From: Akkermansia sp.
GTDB taxonomy: Bacteria > Verrucomicrobiota > Verrucomicrobiia > Verrucomicrobiales > Akkermansiaceae
Direction: 5' to 3'
Assembly: GCA_017555205.1 (NCBI GenBank)
Contig: JAFZGW010000013.1
Location: 124,001 to 188,000, forward strand
Length of the DNA stretch: 64,000 nt
Of the stretch, positions 52,620 through 61,831 are shown one piece after another; within the stretch, counting starts at the first letter, position 1; every line of letters starts with the position of its first letter. Below the pieces are notes generated by a model. It made no database searches, was not told the origin of the DNA, and was given only the letters and a program-made list of their open reading frames with translations. A program made the position numbers and the translations under genes.

Positions 52620-54278
52620 TTATTCGGAGCTTAACAGTAGGCTACAGGCATGAGCTCTAGCGGTTTCATCCCCGGTACCCAGCATTCGCATGAGCTCTTG
52701 CACTCGAGATTCGTAGTCTATTTTTGCAAGACGCGACACGGTACGGTCTCCATTTTGAAGCTTAGATATGAGGTAATGGTGATTTGCCAGAGCCGCTACT
52801 TGTGGAAAGTGGGTGATGGAGATAACTTGGTGATTGTTACCCAGCTCCCGCATTTTCATGCCGACAGAGCGAGCGATTTCACCACCCACATTAGCATCGA
52901 TTTCATCGAAAACAAGTAGCGGCGTATCGTCTCTACTGGCCAACGCACTTTTCAGGGCAAGCATCACGCGTGCCAATTCACCGCTGGAGGCAATAAGTCG
53001 CAGGGCTTTCAACGGTTCGCCGGGGTTGGGGCCAAATAAAAAATCCACTTCCTCAGCACCTTGCGGGCCTGGTTCCGGCAAAGCAGCCAAGCTGACTTCG
53101 AAAAGGGATTGCCTGAACCCCAGTTGTCGGGCATGGTGCAGGAATTGTTCAGCCAAGCGTGGTGCTGCTTTACGGCGAGTATTGCTCAGTGCTGCAGCTG
53201 CAATTTTCAGCTCACTGTATTTTACTCTTTCCGTTTCCGCGAGTTCCTTGAGCAATTCTTCTCTGTTGTCAATAGCCGCCAATTTGTTGCGGCAGTCTGT
53301 CAAGTGTTGTTGTATAGCCTCGAAATCGGAACCGTACTTGCGCTTGAGTGAATCAAGCGTGCTTATTCTTTCTTCGAGTCGAGCTAACTCCTCGGGGTCG
53401 CCGCACAAGGTATCTGCGTAATCTTGCAGTCTTGCAGCAACATCTTCCAGTTCTTCTACAATACCGGGTAAGGGAGCCAACCAGTCAGCACATGCGGCAT
53501 CGAGTCGCTCCAGCTCTCGTGCTTGGCGCACCAGTTGTCGCAAACGTGCAAGCACCGCATCATCGGCTCCATCAATCATGTGAGCCATAGGCAAGGCTGT
53601 ATCTCGGAGCCTGCCGGCGTTGCGGGCTCGCTGCCAGTTGCCTTCCAATTCGGCGGCCTCCTCTGCGGTAAAGGCAGCACTTTCAATTTCCTGCACTTGA
53701 TGGCGCAGGAAATCCAGCTCGCGTTCATTGGCCATTTCACTTTCCATGAGTCGACGGTAGTTACTACGCGCCGTAACCCAAGCTTGGTAAGAGGTATGAT
53801 AATCAGAAAGAGCACACTCGTTTTCTGCAAAGGCATCCAGCAATTCAAGTTGTCGCTCTTGCGAGGTAAGCGAGCGGTGAGCCTCCGGGTGGTGCATGTC
53901 TACCAAACCGGCACCGACTTTGCGCAAAAGGCTGAGAGTTGCAGGAGAACTGTTGATAAATTGCCGATTGCCGGTTGCAGTAATAACACGGCGAATGAGC
54001 AACGAGCCGTCTTCGCAAGGGGGAAGTCCGGCCTCTGCCAACAGGCTGTCTATGTAAGCCGGTCGACTGAGATGAAATACGGCTTCTATACTACACTGAG
54101 TTTCGCTGCTGCGTATACGGCCTTTATCGGCACGTTCTCCCATTACCAGAGATATGCCACCCATAATGACGGATTTTCCGGCACCGGTTTCTCCGGTGAT
54201 TGCCAAAAAACCATTTTCGGGTTCCCATACGAGTTCGTCAACAAGAGCCAGATTGCGTATCTTTAACAGTGAGAGCAT
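52620..54278 (-). CDS. recN: DNA repair protein RecN
   Basis: 552 residues, typical size. N-terminal SMC-like ATPase half with ITGETGAGKSVIMGGISLVMGERAD (Walker A, about residues 29-53), a central coiled-coil pair, and a C-terminal half with SGELARVMLALKSAL (signature) and LLVFDEIDANVGGEIA (Walker B). It holds broken DNA ends in recombinational repair. It is read divergently from the MBL hydrolase gene. Confidence 0.94.
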   Translation of the reverse strand: MLSLLKIRNLALVDELVWEPENGFLAITGETGAGKSVIMGGISLVMGERADKGRIRSSETQCSIEAVFHLSRPAYIDSLLAEAGLPPCEDGSLLIRRVITATGNRQFINSSPATLSLLRKVGAGLVDMHHPEAHRSLTSQERQLELLDAFAENECALSDYHTSYQAWVTARSNYRRLMESEMANERELDFLRHQVQEIESAAFTAEEAAELEGNWQRARNAGRLRDTALPMAHMIDGADDAVLARLRQLVRQARELERLDAACADWLAPLPGIVEELEDVAARLQDYADTLCGDPEELARLEERISTLDSLKRKYGSDFEAIQQHLTDCRNKLAAIDNREELLKELAETERVKYSELKIAAAALSNTRRKAAPRLAEQFLHHARQLGFRQSLFEVSLAALPEPGPQGAEEVDFLFGPNPGEPLKALRLIASSGELARVMLALKSALASRDDTPLLVFDEIDANVGGEIARSVGMKMRELGNNHQVISITHFPQVAALANHHYLISKLQNGDRTVSRLAKIDYESRVQELMRMLGTGDETARAHACSLLLSSE

Positions 54279-54343
54279 ATTTTGCTTTGCGTTGCGCGCG
54301 TATTATGGCATAATGTGGCAGCGAATTAAATAAAAAACTGACG

Positions 54344-55117
54344 ATGAAAGTACTTTTTCTTGGCAGCGGAACGTCCACCGGGGTGCCTGTAATTGGGTGT
54401 CAGTGTGATGTATGCTGCTCTGCTGACCCTCGAAATAAACGCCTACGCTCCTCCGTTCTGGTGCAATCAGCCACCACAACTTTATTGATTGACTCATGTC
54501 CGGATTTGCGGCAGCAGGCTTTGCGCCACAACCTTACGGCCATTGACTCTGTCATTTACACACACGAGCATCTTGACCATACTACCGGGTTTGACGACAT
54601 GCGGGCTTTCTGCTGGAACCGCGAAGATAAATTGCCACTTTATGCAGGGCCGAGCTGCTTGGCGCATTTGAAGCGCATGTTTGCGTGGGCCTTTTCGGAG
54701 CAAAATACCTACAAGGGTTACATTCGTCCTGCTGCGCATAATCACGGCGGAGCCCCATTTATTGTGGGGGATATAGAAATTACGCCTGTACCGGTAGAGC
54801 ATGCTTCGGTAGAGACTTTTGGGTATGTATTCCGCGCGGAAGGACGTTCCTTTGGCTATGTGCCGGATATAAAGGTGCTTCCGGAAACCTCTCGCCCGCT
54901 GTTACAAGGCTTGGACGCCTTGGCGATGGATGCCTTAACAACGCGCGAACACCACACCCACATAACAGTTGCTGAGAATGTAAAACTCATGCAGCAGCTT
55001 GCCCCGACTCGGGGCTTTCTGACGCATTGCGGTCATGCTGTAGATTATGAATCCACAGCTCGTATTTTGCCGACCTTTATGGCACCAGCCTACGATGGTT
55101 TGTGCGTTGAGTTGTAA
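54344..55117 (+). CDS. Metallo-beta-lactamase fold hydrolase, PhnP-like
   Basis: 257 residues. VLFLGSGTSTGVPVIGCQCDVC at the N-terminus, the metal motif YTHEHLDHTTG near residue 75, and later His ligands (PVPVEHAS, FLTHCGH). The CxCxxC start and overall order match PhnP/RNase Z-like phosphodiesterases that act on cyclic phosphates or nucleic acids. PhnP itself works in phosphonate breakdown, but no phn genes are nearby, so the substrate is open. A stem terminator follows. Confidence 0.85.
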   Translation: MKVLFLGSGTSTGVPVIGCQCDVCCSADPRNKRLRSSVLVQSATTTLLIDSCPDLRQQALRHNLTAIDSVIYTHEHLDHTTGFDDMRAFCWNREDKLPLYAGPSCLAHLKRMFAWAFSEQNTYKGYIRPAAHNHGGAPFIVGDIEITPVPVEHASVETFGYVFRAEGRSFGYVPDIKVLPETSRPLLQGLDALAMDALTTREHHTHITVAENVKLMQQLAPTRGFLTHCGHAVDYESTARILPTFMAPAYDGLCVEL

Positions 55118-55137
55118 CCGCATGCTTTATGCGTATA

Positions 55138-55190
55138 AAAACAGAGCACCCCTTCCTGCCAAGTTGCAGCGGAAGGGGTGTGCTGTTTTT
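55138..55190. terminator. Bidirectional terminator between convergent genes
   Basis: AAAACAG and CACCCCTTCC on the left pair with GGAAGGGGTG and CTGTTTT on the right, with a two-base internal mismatch. It sits between the MBL gene (+) and the membrane protein gene (-). Confidence 0.85.
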
Positions 55191-55214
55191 ATATCAGAAG
55201 AGGTAATTAACCCA

Positions 55215-56813
55215 TCAATCTTCAGGCTGCAGCAGCTTGATACTGATAGGGCGACCGAGGATGCGCTCGGCGGCAGGTATATCCTGCTGCATACTGATAG
55301 TGTAGTTAAGCCAAGAGCCCGCTGCGGCACGAGCTTCAACTTTTTCGGCGGCACGCTTTAAGTTTTTCTCGGTCATACCGTAAGTGCGGATTAGGTCATA
55401 ACTCCCTGTGCCGGAATCATTTGCTTCAGTGTCTTTGGTTTGGTTAAAAACATACTCGGCAAAGGCAAGATTTTCGGAAATATCAAATCGACCGATACGG
55501 AAATCGCTGCGTTTAAACTCCCAGTGAGGGTGAGTGCCTACATACATCATATTGAGTGTACCGGCCATGCGAGCAGGGCTGTATGCAGTAAATGCAACAA
55601 CCATAAGAAGTGCAATACTCAGGCAGATTTTTGTGTATTTCCAGAACCCACCGTTGCTGCTCATGTAGATTATCAGCACAACTAGCCCGGCAAGCCCCAT
55701 CAGCAGAGCTTCCGCAGCCTCTATGCGGCGAGTTGTGAAACCGAAATCTGCAATCTGGTAATACAGGCGCATATACACACTGACAGCCAACAAAGCCGTT
55801 TGAATGACCAGCATATAACCCAACACGCGACTGAATACGGAGCGACGAGCAGAGCCGTTTCGGCGGAAAAGAAGGACGAGAATCATTGCAGCCAAAACAG
55901 CGGCCCAAGTAATGGAGGTAGCCCCCTCATGCAAGTAGGCGGTTTGTGACACACCCTCCGGCACTGAGCCAAACCACAGATATGCAATATCGGTCGAGGT
56001 AGCAATCAGGAACGCGGCATTTATTCCCAGCAGCACGCAGAAAGGAAGGTAGGGAAGCAAGGTTGAACCATTGGTTGCCGGAGCCACCGGCGGAGCAACC
56101 GGAGCAGAGGAAACACTGCTACGGCGGCTGAAACAATAGAAACCAAACCACACGAAGCCAACAATCCAGTGGAAAACATGGAACCAGAAATCGCGGCTGA
56201 TTTGCAGCAACTCCACCAATTGGTTCCACCAACCGATAATTGTATTCCATACAATATCGACGACAGGATTACCGGCAGCAAAGATGCACAAAAAGCCGAC
56301 GAAGCAGCTCACGCCTATCAGTATACAAATAAGGAGCGGAAGCAACTTGCGCAGGGTATTCATGCCTCCCTTTTTCTTTTCTTCATCTGACCGACGGGCA
56401 AACCAATATGACCACCAATTGCGATAGGTAGTTCGGGGCTCTACATAATTACGAGCAGTTGAGGTCATAACAATGAAAAATGGCAGCACCAAGCTGGAAA
56501 TCCAGCTGATATTGCTTCCACACATGAAGAGCGCCAGAAAGTTGATAATTGCTAAACCCTGCAAGAACCAATATTCACCTCGGCTAAAATCGCGGCGCAA
56601 CAGGAGCAAGGCATTTATGGCCAAAAAGCTTCCCAGCGCAGCACCTAATCCTATACCCACTCCCCGCGGCCATGCTAAATCGGCAGCGGCTACAACAAGA
56701 ATAAGTACAATGAACGGCACACACCCTTGTTTCCACCAACTCGGATCTTTAACAACCGGAGCAGGGGGCGCAGGAGGTACAGGCGGAAGGTTTGGTTTGG
56801 TAGGTGCACTCAT
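55215..56813 (-). CDS. Polytopic membrane protein, DUF4173-like
   Basis: 532 residues. A proline-rich cytoplasmic N-terminus (residues 1-25) is followed by about 12 hydrophobic helices and a soluble C-terminal tail of about 110 residues. The pattern near FGFTTRRIEAAEALLMGLAGLVVLI recalls the DUF4173/DUF4153 membrane families, a loose match from memory. Function unknown. It is followed by a terminator shared with the convergent MBL gene and lies 45 nt from the ROK kinase gene. Confidence 0.6.
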   Translation of the reverse strand: MSAPTKPNLPPVPPAPPAPVVKDPSWWKQGCVPFIVLILVVAAADLAWPRGVGIGLGAALGSFLAINALLLLRRDFSRGEYWFLQGLAIINFLALFMCGSNISWISSLVLPFFIVMTSTARNYVEPRTTYRNWWSYWFARRSDEEKKKGGMNTLRKLLPLLICILIGVSCFVGFLCIFAAGNPVVDIVWNTIIGWWNQLVELLQISRDFWFHVFHWIVGFVWFGFYCFSRRSSVSSAPVAPPVAPATNGSTLLPYLPFCVLLGINAAFLIATSTDIAYLWFGSVPEGVSQTAYLHEGATSITWAAVLAAMILVLLFRRNGSARRSVFSRVLGYMLVIQTALLAVSVYMRLYYQIADFGFTTRRIEAAEALLMGLAGLVVLIIYMSSNGGFWKYTKICLSIALLMVVAFTAYSPARMAGTLNMMYVGTHPHWEFKRSDFRIGRFDISENLAFAEYVFNQTKDTEANDSGTGSYDLIRTYGMTEKNLKRAAEKVEARAAAGSWLNYTISMQQDIPAAERILGRPISIKLLQPED

Positions 56814-56858
56814 AGCTGTTTATTTGATGTTGAGAGAAAAATGTTTGTTCAAAAATAA

Positions 56859-57803
56859 TCAGTTTAGTTCTCCTTCGGCATAGTGGGCAGCCATTAGTCC
56901 GGCACCAATTAGTCCGGAATCGGCGCCGAATTGAGCAGGCAGCAAACGCAGTGCTCTGTAATGTACGGGAAAGAGCTGCTCCTGCAAGCACTTTTGCAAA
57001 GGGGTAAAGAGTAACTCGCCGGCTTTCGCCACACCTCCGCCAATGATAACGGCCTGCGGTACGAAAGCATACATGAGATTCATGATGAGAGTCGCCAGCT
57101 TTTCAGCAAAACCGGCGTAAAGTTCACGAGCTATATTGCAACCGCCATTTGCGGCTTGCGCCAGCAGATGGGGAGTACACTCGGCAGGTGTTTTAGGAAT
57201 ACCTGCCACGGTGTAAGCTTGGGCTGCATCTGCCGCGAATTCGTTATTTCCAATATACTCCTCTATTGCACCTCTATTTCCGAAGGGACCTTTGCGACCG
57301 TTCCAGTGTATGCTGGTCTGTCCGAGTTCGGCGGCGGAAACAGTTTGCCCGCGCAACATGCGGTTATGGATAATCATACCACCGCCTATACCGGTACCCA
57401 GAGTCAGACATACGAGACTTTCTAAACCTTGTCCGGCGCCGAGTTGCCATTCGGCATACGCCATGCAATTAGCATCGTTATCCAACACAACCGGTAAGCC
57501 CAACTCTTTTTGCATGATGTCGCGCACCGGGACTTCGTGGTCCCACACCGGTACATTGGTAAGTTGATAAAGAACGCCCCGGTGAAAATCCGTCCACCCC
57601 GGCATTCCCAACCCTATAGCTGAGCAGTCGGGGTGAAGGCGCAGTAGTTCGCGTGCAGTGTCGCACATTGCCGCAATGATGGCTGCTGGACTATCGAATT
57701 GCGCCGTGGGCAGGGGGGCTGCTTTTGTGAGAATCTCAGCCCCCTGCGTCACGCCGATTTTAATACTCGTGCCGCCAAAATCCACAGCAATAGCCTTTTT
57801 CAT
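56859..57803 (-). CDS. ROK-family sugar kinase without the zinc-binding cysteines
   Basis: 314 residues. The ATP phosphate loop is AVDFGGTSIKIGV at residues 4-16, and the sugar site with catalytic Asp is VVLDNDANCMAYAEW near residue 106. TLGTGIGGGMIIHNRM and IIGGGVAKAGELLF complete the ROK pattern. The usual zinc motif C-x-C-G-x-x-G-C-x-E is replaced by NGRKGPFGNRGAIEEYIG. It phosphorylates glucose, N-acetylmannosamine or a related sugar. It starts 1 nt after the metalloprotease stop, so the two are co-expressed. Confidence 0.88.
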   Translation of the reverse strand: MKKAIAVDFGGTSIKIGVTQGAEILTKAAPLPTAQFDSPAAIIAAMCDTARELLRLHPDCSAIGLGMPGWTDFHRGVLYQLTNVPVWDHEVPVRDIMQKELGLPVVLDNDANCMAYAEWQLGAGQGLESLVCLTLGTGIGGGMIIHNRMLRGQTVSAAELGQTSIHWNGRKGPFGNRGAIEEYIGNNEFAADAAQAYTVAGIPKTPAECTPHLLAQAANGGCNIARELYAGFAEKLATLIMNLMYAFVPQAVIIGGGVAKAGELLFTPLQKCLQEQLFPVHYRALRLLPAQFGADSGLIGAGLMAAHYAEGELN

Positions 57804-57804
57804 A

Positions 57805-59007
57805 TCAATAACCGCGATGAAGGATGGGGGTTCCCATTTCTATTGAGGCATTTTCAGGAAGCTTATCCAGGTCGAATGTTACACGCCAGCGGAATCGGCT
57901 GCCTTCGTTCGTTATAAAAAGCAAATCCAGCCCCATTTCTCCACCTTTGTGGTTTTTCAGTTCGCCCAATTCAGCTAATGGAATGCTAAGCGAGGCGGAA
58001 CAGGTCTCCGGTTTCGTCCTATTCATCGTACAAGCGAAAGGCACCGCATCATAATCGCGATTAACCTGATAGGGCGGGTCTTGGACATAAGCATTCACAT
58101 CTGCCACACTGGAGTCTGTTTCGACATAGAGCTCCAGTTTATCCCCGACGCGCCTGCACTCGGCATTTTTGACAACTGGCGGCTGCATTCGGGTATAAAA
58201 TTCGGTCTTAGTTCCCTTTGGGGCAAAGGTTTCGGAATGTGCCAATATGCGACAACTGGCCAAGGTGAGATAGGTAGAACTGAAGCCGAAAGTATAGTTC
58301 CCGGCTCCCATCATAGCGGTTCCCAAGGCTTCATTATCGCTCTTAGTACCCAGATTATGCGGCAGATTTAAGCCATGCCCCAGCTCATGAGCGAACCCAC
58401 CATACCACTTGGTAAGCAAGCGACCTTTATGAGTTTTCTGCCCCCAGTGCTGAATATCAAAATATTTGTAATCGAGTGCAAAGCAGTTTGTGCCCAAACC
58501 GTAGAACGGCACCCCCCCGGGATTGAGGTCGTTGTATTCCTCATCGTAATGAGTAGGCATGATAACAAATGTGTGCTGACTCGTACGGCGACCAGGCACA
58601 GCATCGAGGTAAGCATTCACCTCGCTCAGGCAGGCATTGTGTCCACCGCCATACGGGTAGTCCTTATGGGGCTTGGTTCCGCGAACTAAGTGTATATTCA
58701 CGTTGCCGTTTTCTTTGAGTACAAGCCCGAAAGAGCGATTTCCTAATCCATTTCGAGCCATTTCTTTACCATAGTATTGCTGCAAGTGAAGCAGTAGTTC
58801 ACTAATGCGGCGTTCATACCCCTCAATCGGTTCACAATCATTTCCCACAAAATAGACAACATTAAGCTGATGTTCACTCTCTACCAGCTCAATACTATCT
58901 GCCAGTAGTTCCTTTGCTCGGGGTTGAAAATGCTCAGGTGCTGCACCCATAGCGGCTCCGACCAAGCCCAGAGTGCACATCATTGCTGTGATTGCTCGAA
59001 CGTACAT
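57805..59007 (-). CDS. Secreted zinc metalloprotease (metzincin type)
   Basis: 400 residues from the ATG at 59007. The signal peptide ends near residue 22 (VGAAMGAAP). The zinc site HELGHGLNLPH is near residue 205, with the third ligand placed as in metzincins, and AMMGAGN about 18 residues later is a good Met-turn. The C-terminal domain (about residues 270-400) looks beta-sandwich-like and might bind substrate. It is a candidate for breaking down host glycoproteins, which fits the adjacent sugar kinase and ROK regulator. Family assignment is not certain. Confidence 0.8.
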   Translation of the reverse strand: MYVRAITAMMCTLGLVGAAMGAAPEHFQPRAKELLADSIELVESEHQLNVVYFVGNDCEPIEGYERRISELLLHLQQYYGKEMARNGLGNRSFGLVLKENGNVNIHLVRGTKPHKDYPYGGGHNACLSEVNAYLDAVPGRRTSQHTFVIMPTHYDEEYNDLNPGGVPFYGLGTNCFALDYKYFDIQHWGQKTHKGRLLTKWYGGFAHELGHGLNLPHNLGTKSDNEALGTAMMGAGNYTFGFSSTYLTLASCRILAHSETFAPKGTKTEFYTRMQPPVVKNAECRRVGDKLELYVETDSSVADVNAYVQDPPYQVNRDYDAVPFACTMNRTKPETCSASLSIPLAELGELKNHKGGEMGLDLLFITNEGSRFRWRVTFDLDKLPENASIEMGTPILHRGY

Positions 59008-59015
59008 ACCGCCCC

Positions 59016-59043
59016 ATTGTGCCACAAAATATCATTTTGTCAA
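59016..59043 (-). promoter_or_regulatory. Metalloprotease promoter
   Basis: Minus strand TTGACA at 59043-59038, a 16-nt spacer and CACAAT at 59021-59016. It is 8 nt from the ATG at 59007. Confidence 0.6.
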
Positions 59044-59072
59044 GTACGAGGGCGTTCGCGTGTTGGTAACAG

Positions 59073-59948
59073 TCAAACTCGGCTAACACAAAAATCAAGC
59101 ATTTTCTGAACAAACAACTTATTGTGAATTTGCTCGAATGTGAGGTGTGGTAACATGTTACGCAATTTAGTATCGGCATTGTAGCGTATACGTTCAATTA
59201 AACGCGAACTAAATGGCGGGGAATAGAGCGTAATTCGTTCAGGCCGTATGGTGCAGGTTATGGTTAACAGCAGCCGTGCTACCATTTCCTCCACCTGGTT
59301 TCTGTCGCTATAATCAAGGCTCAGCCAATCCATGGGCGCGGGCAATAGGTGCAGGGGACCACTTTCACTGAACCTCCCGTGGCGATACATTGTGCAAGTG
59401 GGATATGCGCCGGGCATTAAGCAGATAGTTGCAGTCTCGCCTTTGCTCCCCTGCGCTAATATAGTGGCCGGGGTAGGGGTGTTTACTTGGCAATTATATA
59501 AACTTTTGAGATGATTGCTCATGCCCACCGGTAGATTTTCCGAAGGCAGTATCAGGGTGATGCTGCGTACCTTTTGGCGCCGCAGAAGTTTCATCAATAG
59601 CCCATCGAAGCTTTCCGGTTCCAGATATGCAAAATTAGCATGTATATCACGCAATTCTCGCCCATGTAAATCCAGCAGGGTAATCGTGCAATTGAGCAAT
59701 GCACCTTCCTTTTGCCCTTGTACTAGTACATGGCATGCGTAATCCGCATTGTACCGATACAGCTTTACCGGTCGCCCTCCACCGGAGGGAACCTCGGCAA
59801 TTTCGTACAACTCTCCACTGGTGCAGAGCGCTGCTACCGCCTTGCCCACACTTACCAAACTTAAGCCGGTAGCCTGAGCTAATTGTGGGCGCGTGGCTTC
59901 TCCTCGTTCGTGCATGCTCTTCAATACTTTCTGCTGCGCTGAGGTCAT
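59073..59948 (-). CDS. ROK-type transcriptional regulator (NagC/XylR-like)
   Basis: 291 residues. The N-terminal winged helix-turn-helix (ATRPQLAQATGLSLVSVGKAVAAL, residues about 18-41, then GGGRPVKLYRYN wing) is that of ROK repressors. The following domain is shorter and more diverged than usual and I cannot find the ATP or zinc motifs, so it probably binds a ligand without kinase activity. It is upstream of the protease and kinase genes on the same strand and is the obvious candidate regulator of them. Leader of about 16 nt. Confidence 0.78.
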   Translation of the reverse strand: MTSAQQKVLKSMHERGEATRPQLAQATGLSLVSVGKAVAALCTSGELYEIAEVPSGGGRPVKLYRYNADYACHVLVQGQKEGALLNCTITLLDLHGRELRDIHANFAYLEPESFDGLLMKLLRRQKVRSITLILPSENLPVGMSNHLKSLYNCQVNTPTPATILAQGSKGETATICLMPGAYPTCTMYRHGRFSESGPLHLLPAPMDWLSLDYSDRNQVEEMVARLLLTITCTIRPERITLYSPPFSSRLIERIRYNADTKLRNMLPHLTFEQIHNKLFVQKMLDFCVSRV

Positions 59949-59970
59949 ACTTTATAAATGCGGTTAATTA

Positions 59971-59999
59971 AGTATCGCACATTCTTAAAAAGCCGTCAA
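59971..59999 (-). promoter_or_regulatory. Promoter of the ROK regulator
   Basis: Minus strand TTGACG at 59999-59994, a 17-nt spacer and GATACT at 59976-59971. It is 22 nt from the ATG. Confidence 0.6.
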
Positions 60000-60092
60000 G
60001 ACAAAAGTATTAAACACACATTATCAGCATATTGCGCATCGTTTATTTTGATTATGGGAGGCACTGTGCGCGTGAGGGACAGCATCAAAAGC

Positions 60093-60121
60093 TAGACATG
60101 AGCGCCAATATCTGCTAACAT
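60093..60121 (+). promoter_or_regulatory. pyrG promoter
   Basis: TAGACA at 60093-60098, a 17-nt spacer and TAACAT at 60116-60121. The leader to the ATG at 60157 is about 30 nt, with no clear Shine-Dalgarno and no G-run start of the Firmicutes pyrG type. Confidence 0.6.
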
Positions 60122-60156
60122 AAAAACCGTAAGGACTAAACATCACACACAAAGAC

Positions 60157-61770
60157 ATGAAATACATCTTCGTAACCGGCGGCGTGGTATCCTCATTGGG
60201 TAAGGGACTTGCAGCGGCATCTATCGGCACATTGCTCGAACACTGCGGTCTCGATGTTACAATGCAGAAGTTTGACCCCTATCTTAACATAGACCCGGGC
60301 ACCATGAGTCCGTATCAGCACGGCGAAGTGTACGTGTTGAATGACGGCGCAGAGACTGACTTGGACTTGGGCCACTATGAGCGCTTTATTCACTGCCAAC
60401 TTTCCCGACTGAACAACCTGACCAGTGGCAAGGTATTCGAACACGTACTCGAGAAAGAGCGCCGTGGCGACTATCTTGGCAAGACTGTGCAGTACATTCC
60501 CCATGTAACGGACGAGATTAAACAGCGCCTGTACGACTTGTCGGCTGCGAATAAGGATTGCGATGTAATCATCACCGAAATTGGTGGCACAGTAGGCGAC
60601 ATCGAAGGATATCTTTTCCTCGAAGCCTTACGTCAATTTGCTCTTGAGGTAGGCCGTAACAACTGCTGTTTCATTCATGTGACCTTGCTGCCCTACATTA
60701 AAGCGGCAGGAGAGACCAAAACGAAACCCACACAGCAGAGTGTGGCGAAGCTGCGAGAAATCGGTATACAGCCCGACATTATCGTATGCCGTACGGAGAT
60801 GGACAATCTGACCGAGGAGGAGAAGCGCAAGATAGGCATGTTCTGTAACGTTCCTCCCCGCAATGTTGTAGCCTTCTGCGACGTAAAACACAGCATTTAC
60901 GAATGTCCGCTTGATTTGGGGCGCGACCGCGTGGATCGCATCGTAACGGAAGTACTCGGCATAACAGTACCCAAGCCGAAGATGGACGAGTGGCAGAAGT
61001 TCGTAGGCCGAGTGATTCACCCCTCCCACAGCGTGCGAATTGCCGTGGTCGGTAAATATATCTCCCTGCAAGATGCCTACAAATCCATCTACGAAAGTTT
61101 CACCCATGCCGGTGCAGCCAACGACTGCCGCGTGGAAATCGTGCGAGTGGATGCCGAGGCTCTGGAAAACGGCAGCTGCGAGAGCATGATTGGCGAGGTC
61201 GACGGAATACTGGTTCCCGGCGGGTTCGGCGAACGCGGCGTAGAGGGTAAGATTAAGGCTGTACAATATGCACGCGAAAAGGGTATACCGTTCTTCGGCA
61301 TCTGCCTCGGCATGCAGGTGGCTGTCATTGAATTCGCCCGCAACGTACTGGGCTTGGCCGGTGCCAATTCCACAGAGTTCGACAAGTTCACCCCCCATCC
61401 CGTCATCTGCCTGCAGGAGGAGCAGAAAACGATTACCAACATGGGTGCCACCATGCGACTGGGTGCATACCCGGCTCACATCCAGCCCGGCAGCCTGTGC
61501 AGCAAACTGTACGGCGGAGCCGAGATTATATCGGAGCGCCACCGCCATCGTTACGAGTTCAATGCCGATTTCCGAGAAACCTGCGAGAAGGCCGGCATGG
61601 TTATATCTGCCGTAAACGATGAGCACGGACTGGTTGAAGTTGTGGAATTGCCCGGGCACCCCTACTTCATCGCCTGCCAGTATCACCCCGAGTTCCAGAG
61701 CCGCCCGACAACCCCGCACCCGCTCTTCAACGGGTTGGTAGCTGCTGCACTGGAAAAGAAACAGGCCTGA
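60157..61770 (+). CDS. pyrG: CTP synthase
   Basis: 537 residues, standard length. The N-terminal synthase domain begins [23 protein letters not shown] (P-loop and UTP site). The C-terminal glutaminase has the Cys nucleophile in FFGICLGMQ and the His/Glu in YHPEFQSRP. It converts UTP to CTP using glutamine and ATP. It is followed by a perfect 10-bp terminator stem that abuts the symporter gene. Confidence 0.97.
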   Translation: MKYIFVTGGVVSSLGKGLAAASIGTLLEHCGLDVTMQKFDPYLNIDPGTMSPYQHGEVYVLNDGAETDLDLGHYERFIHCQLSRLNNLTSGKVFEHVLEKERRGDYLGKTVQYIPHVTDEIKQRLYDLSAANKDCDVIITEIGGTVGDIEGYLFLEALRQFALEVGRNNCCFIHVTLLPYIKAAGETKTKPTQQSVAKLREIGIQPDIIVCRTEMDNLTEEEKRKIGMFCNVPPRNVVAFCDVKHSIYECPLDLGRDRVDRIVTEVLGITVPKPKMDEWQKFVGRVIHPSHSVRIAVVGKYISLQDAYKSIYESFTHAGAANDCRVEIVRVDAEALENGSCESMIGEVDGILVPGGFGERGVEGKIKAVQYAREKGIPFFGICLGMQVAVIEFARNVLGLAGANSTEFDKFTPHPVICLQEEQKTITNMGATMRLGAYPAHIQPGSLCSKLYGGAEIISERHRHRYEFNADFRETCEKAGMVISAVNDEHGLVEVVELPGHPYFIACQYHPEFQSRPTTPHPLFNGLVAAALEKKQA

Positions 61771-61790
61771 TTTTGAAAACACAACACACT

Positions 61791-61830
61791 CGGCGGTCAG
61801 TCGCAGCCTGCGCTGACCGCCGGGGTTTTT
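61791..61830 (+). terminator. Terminator or attenuator between pyrG and the symporter
   Basis: CGGCGGTCAG (61791-61800) pairs perfectly with CTGACCGCCG (61813-61822) around a 12-nt loop and is followed by GG and T5 at 61826-61830. The symporter ATG is at 61832, one nt after the T-run. Confidence 0.88.
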
Positions 61831-61831
61831 A

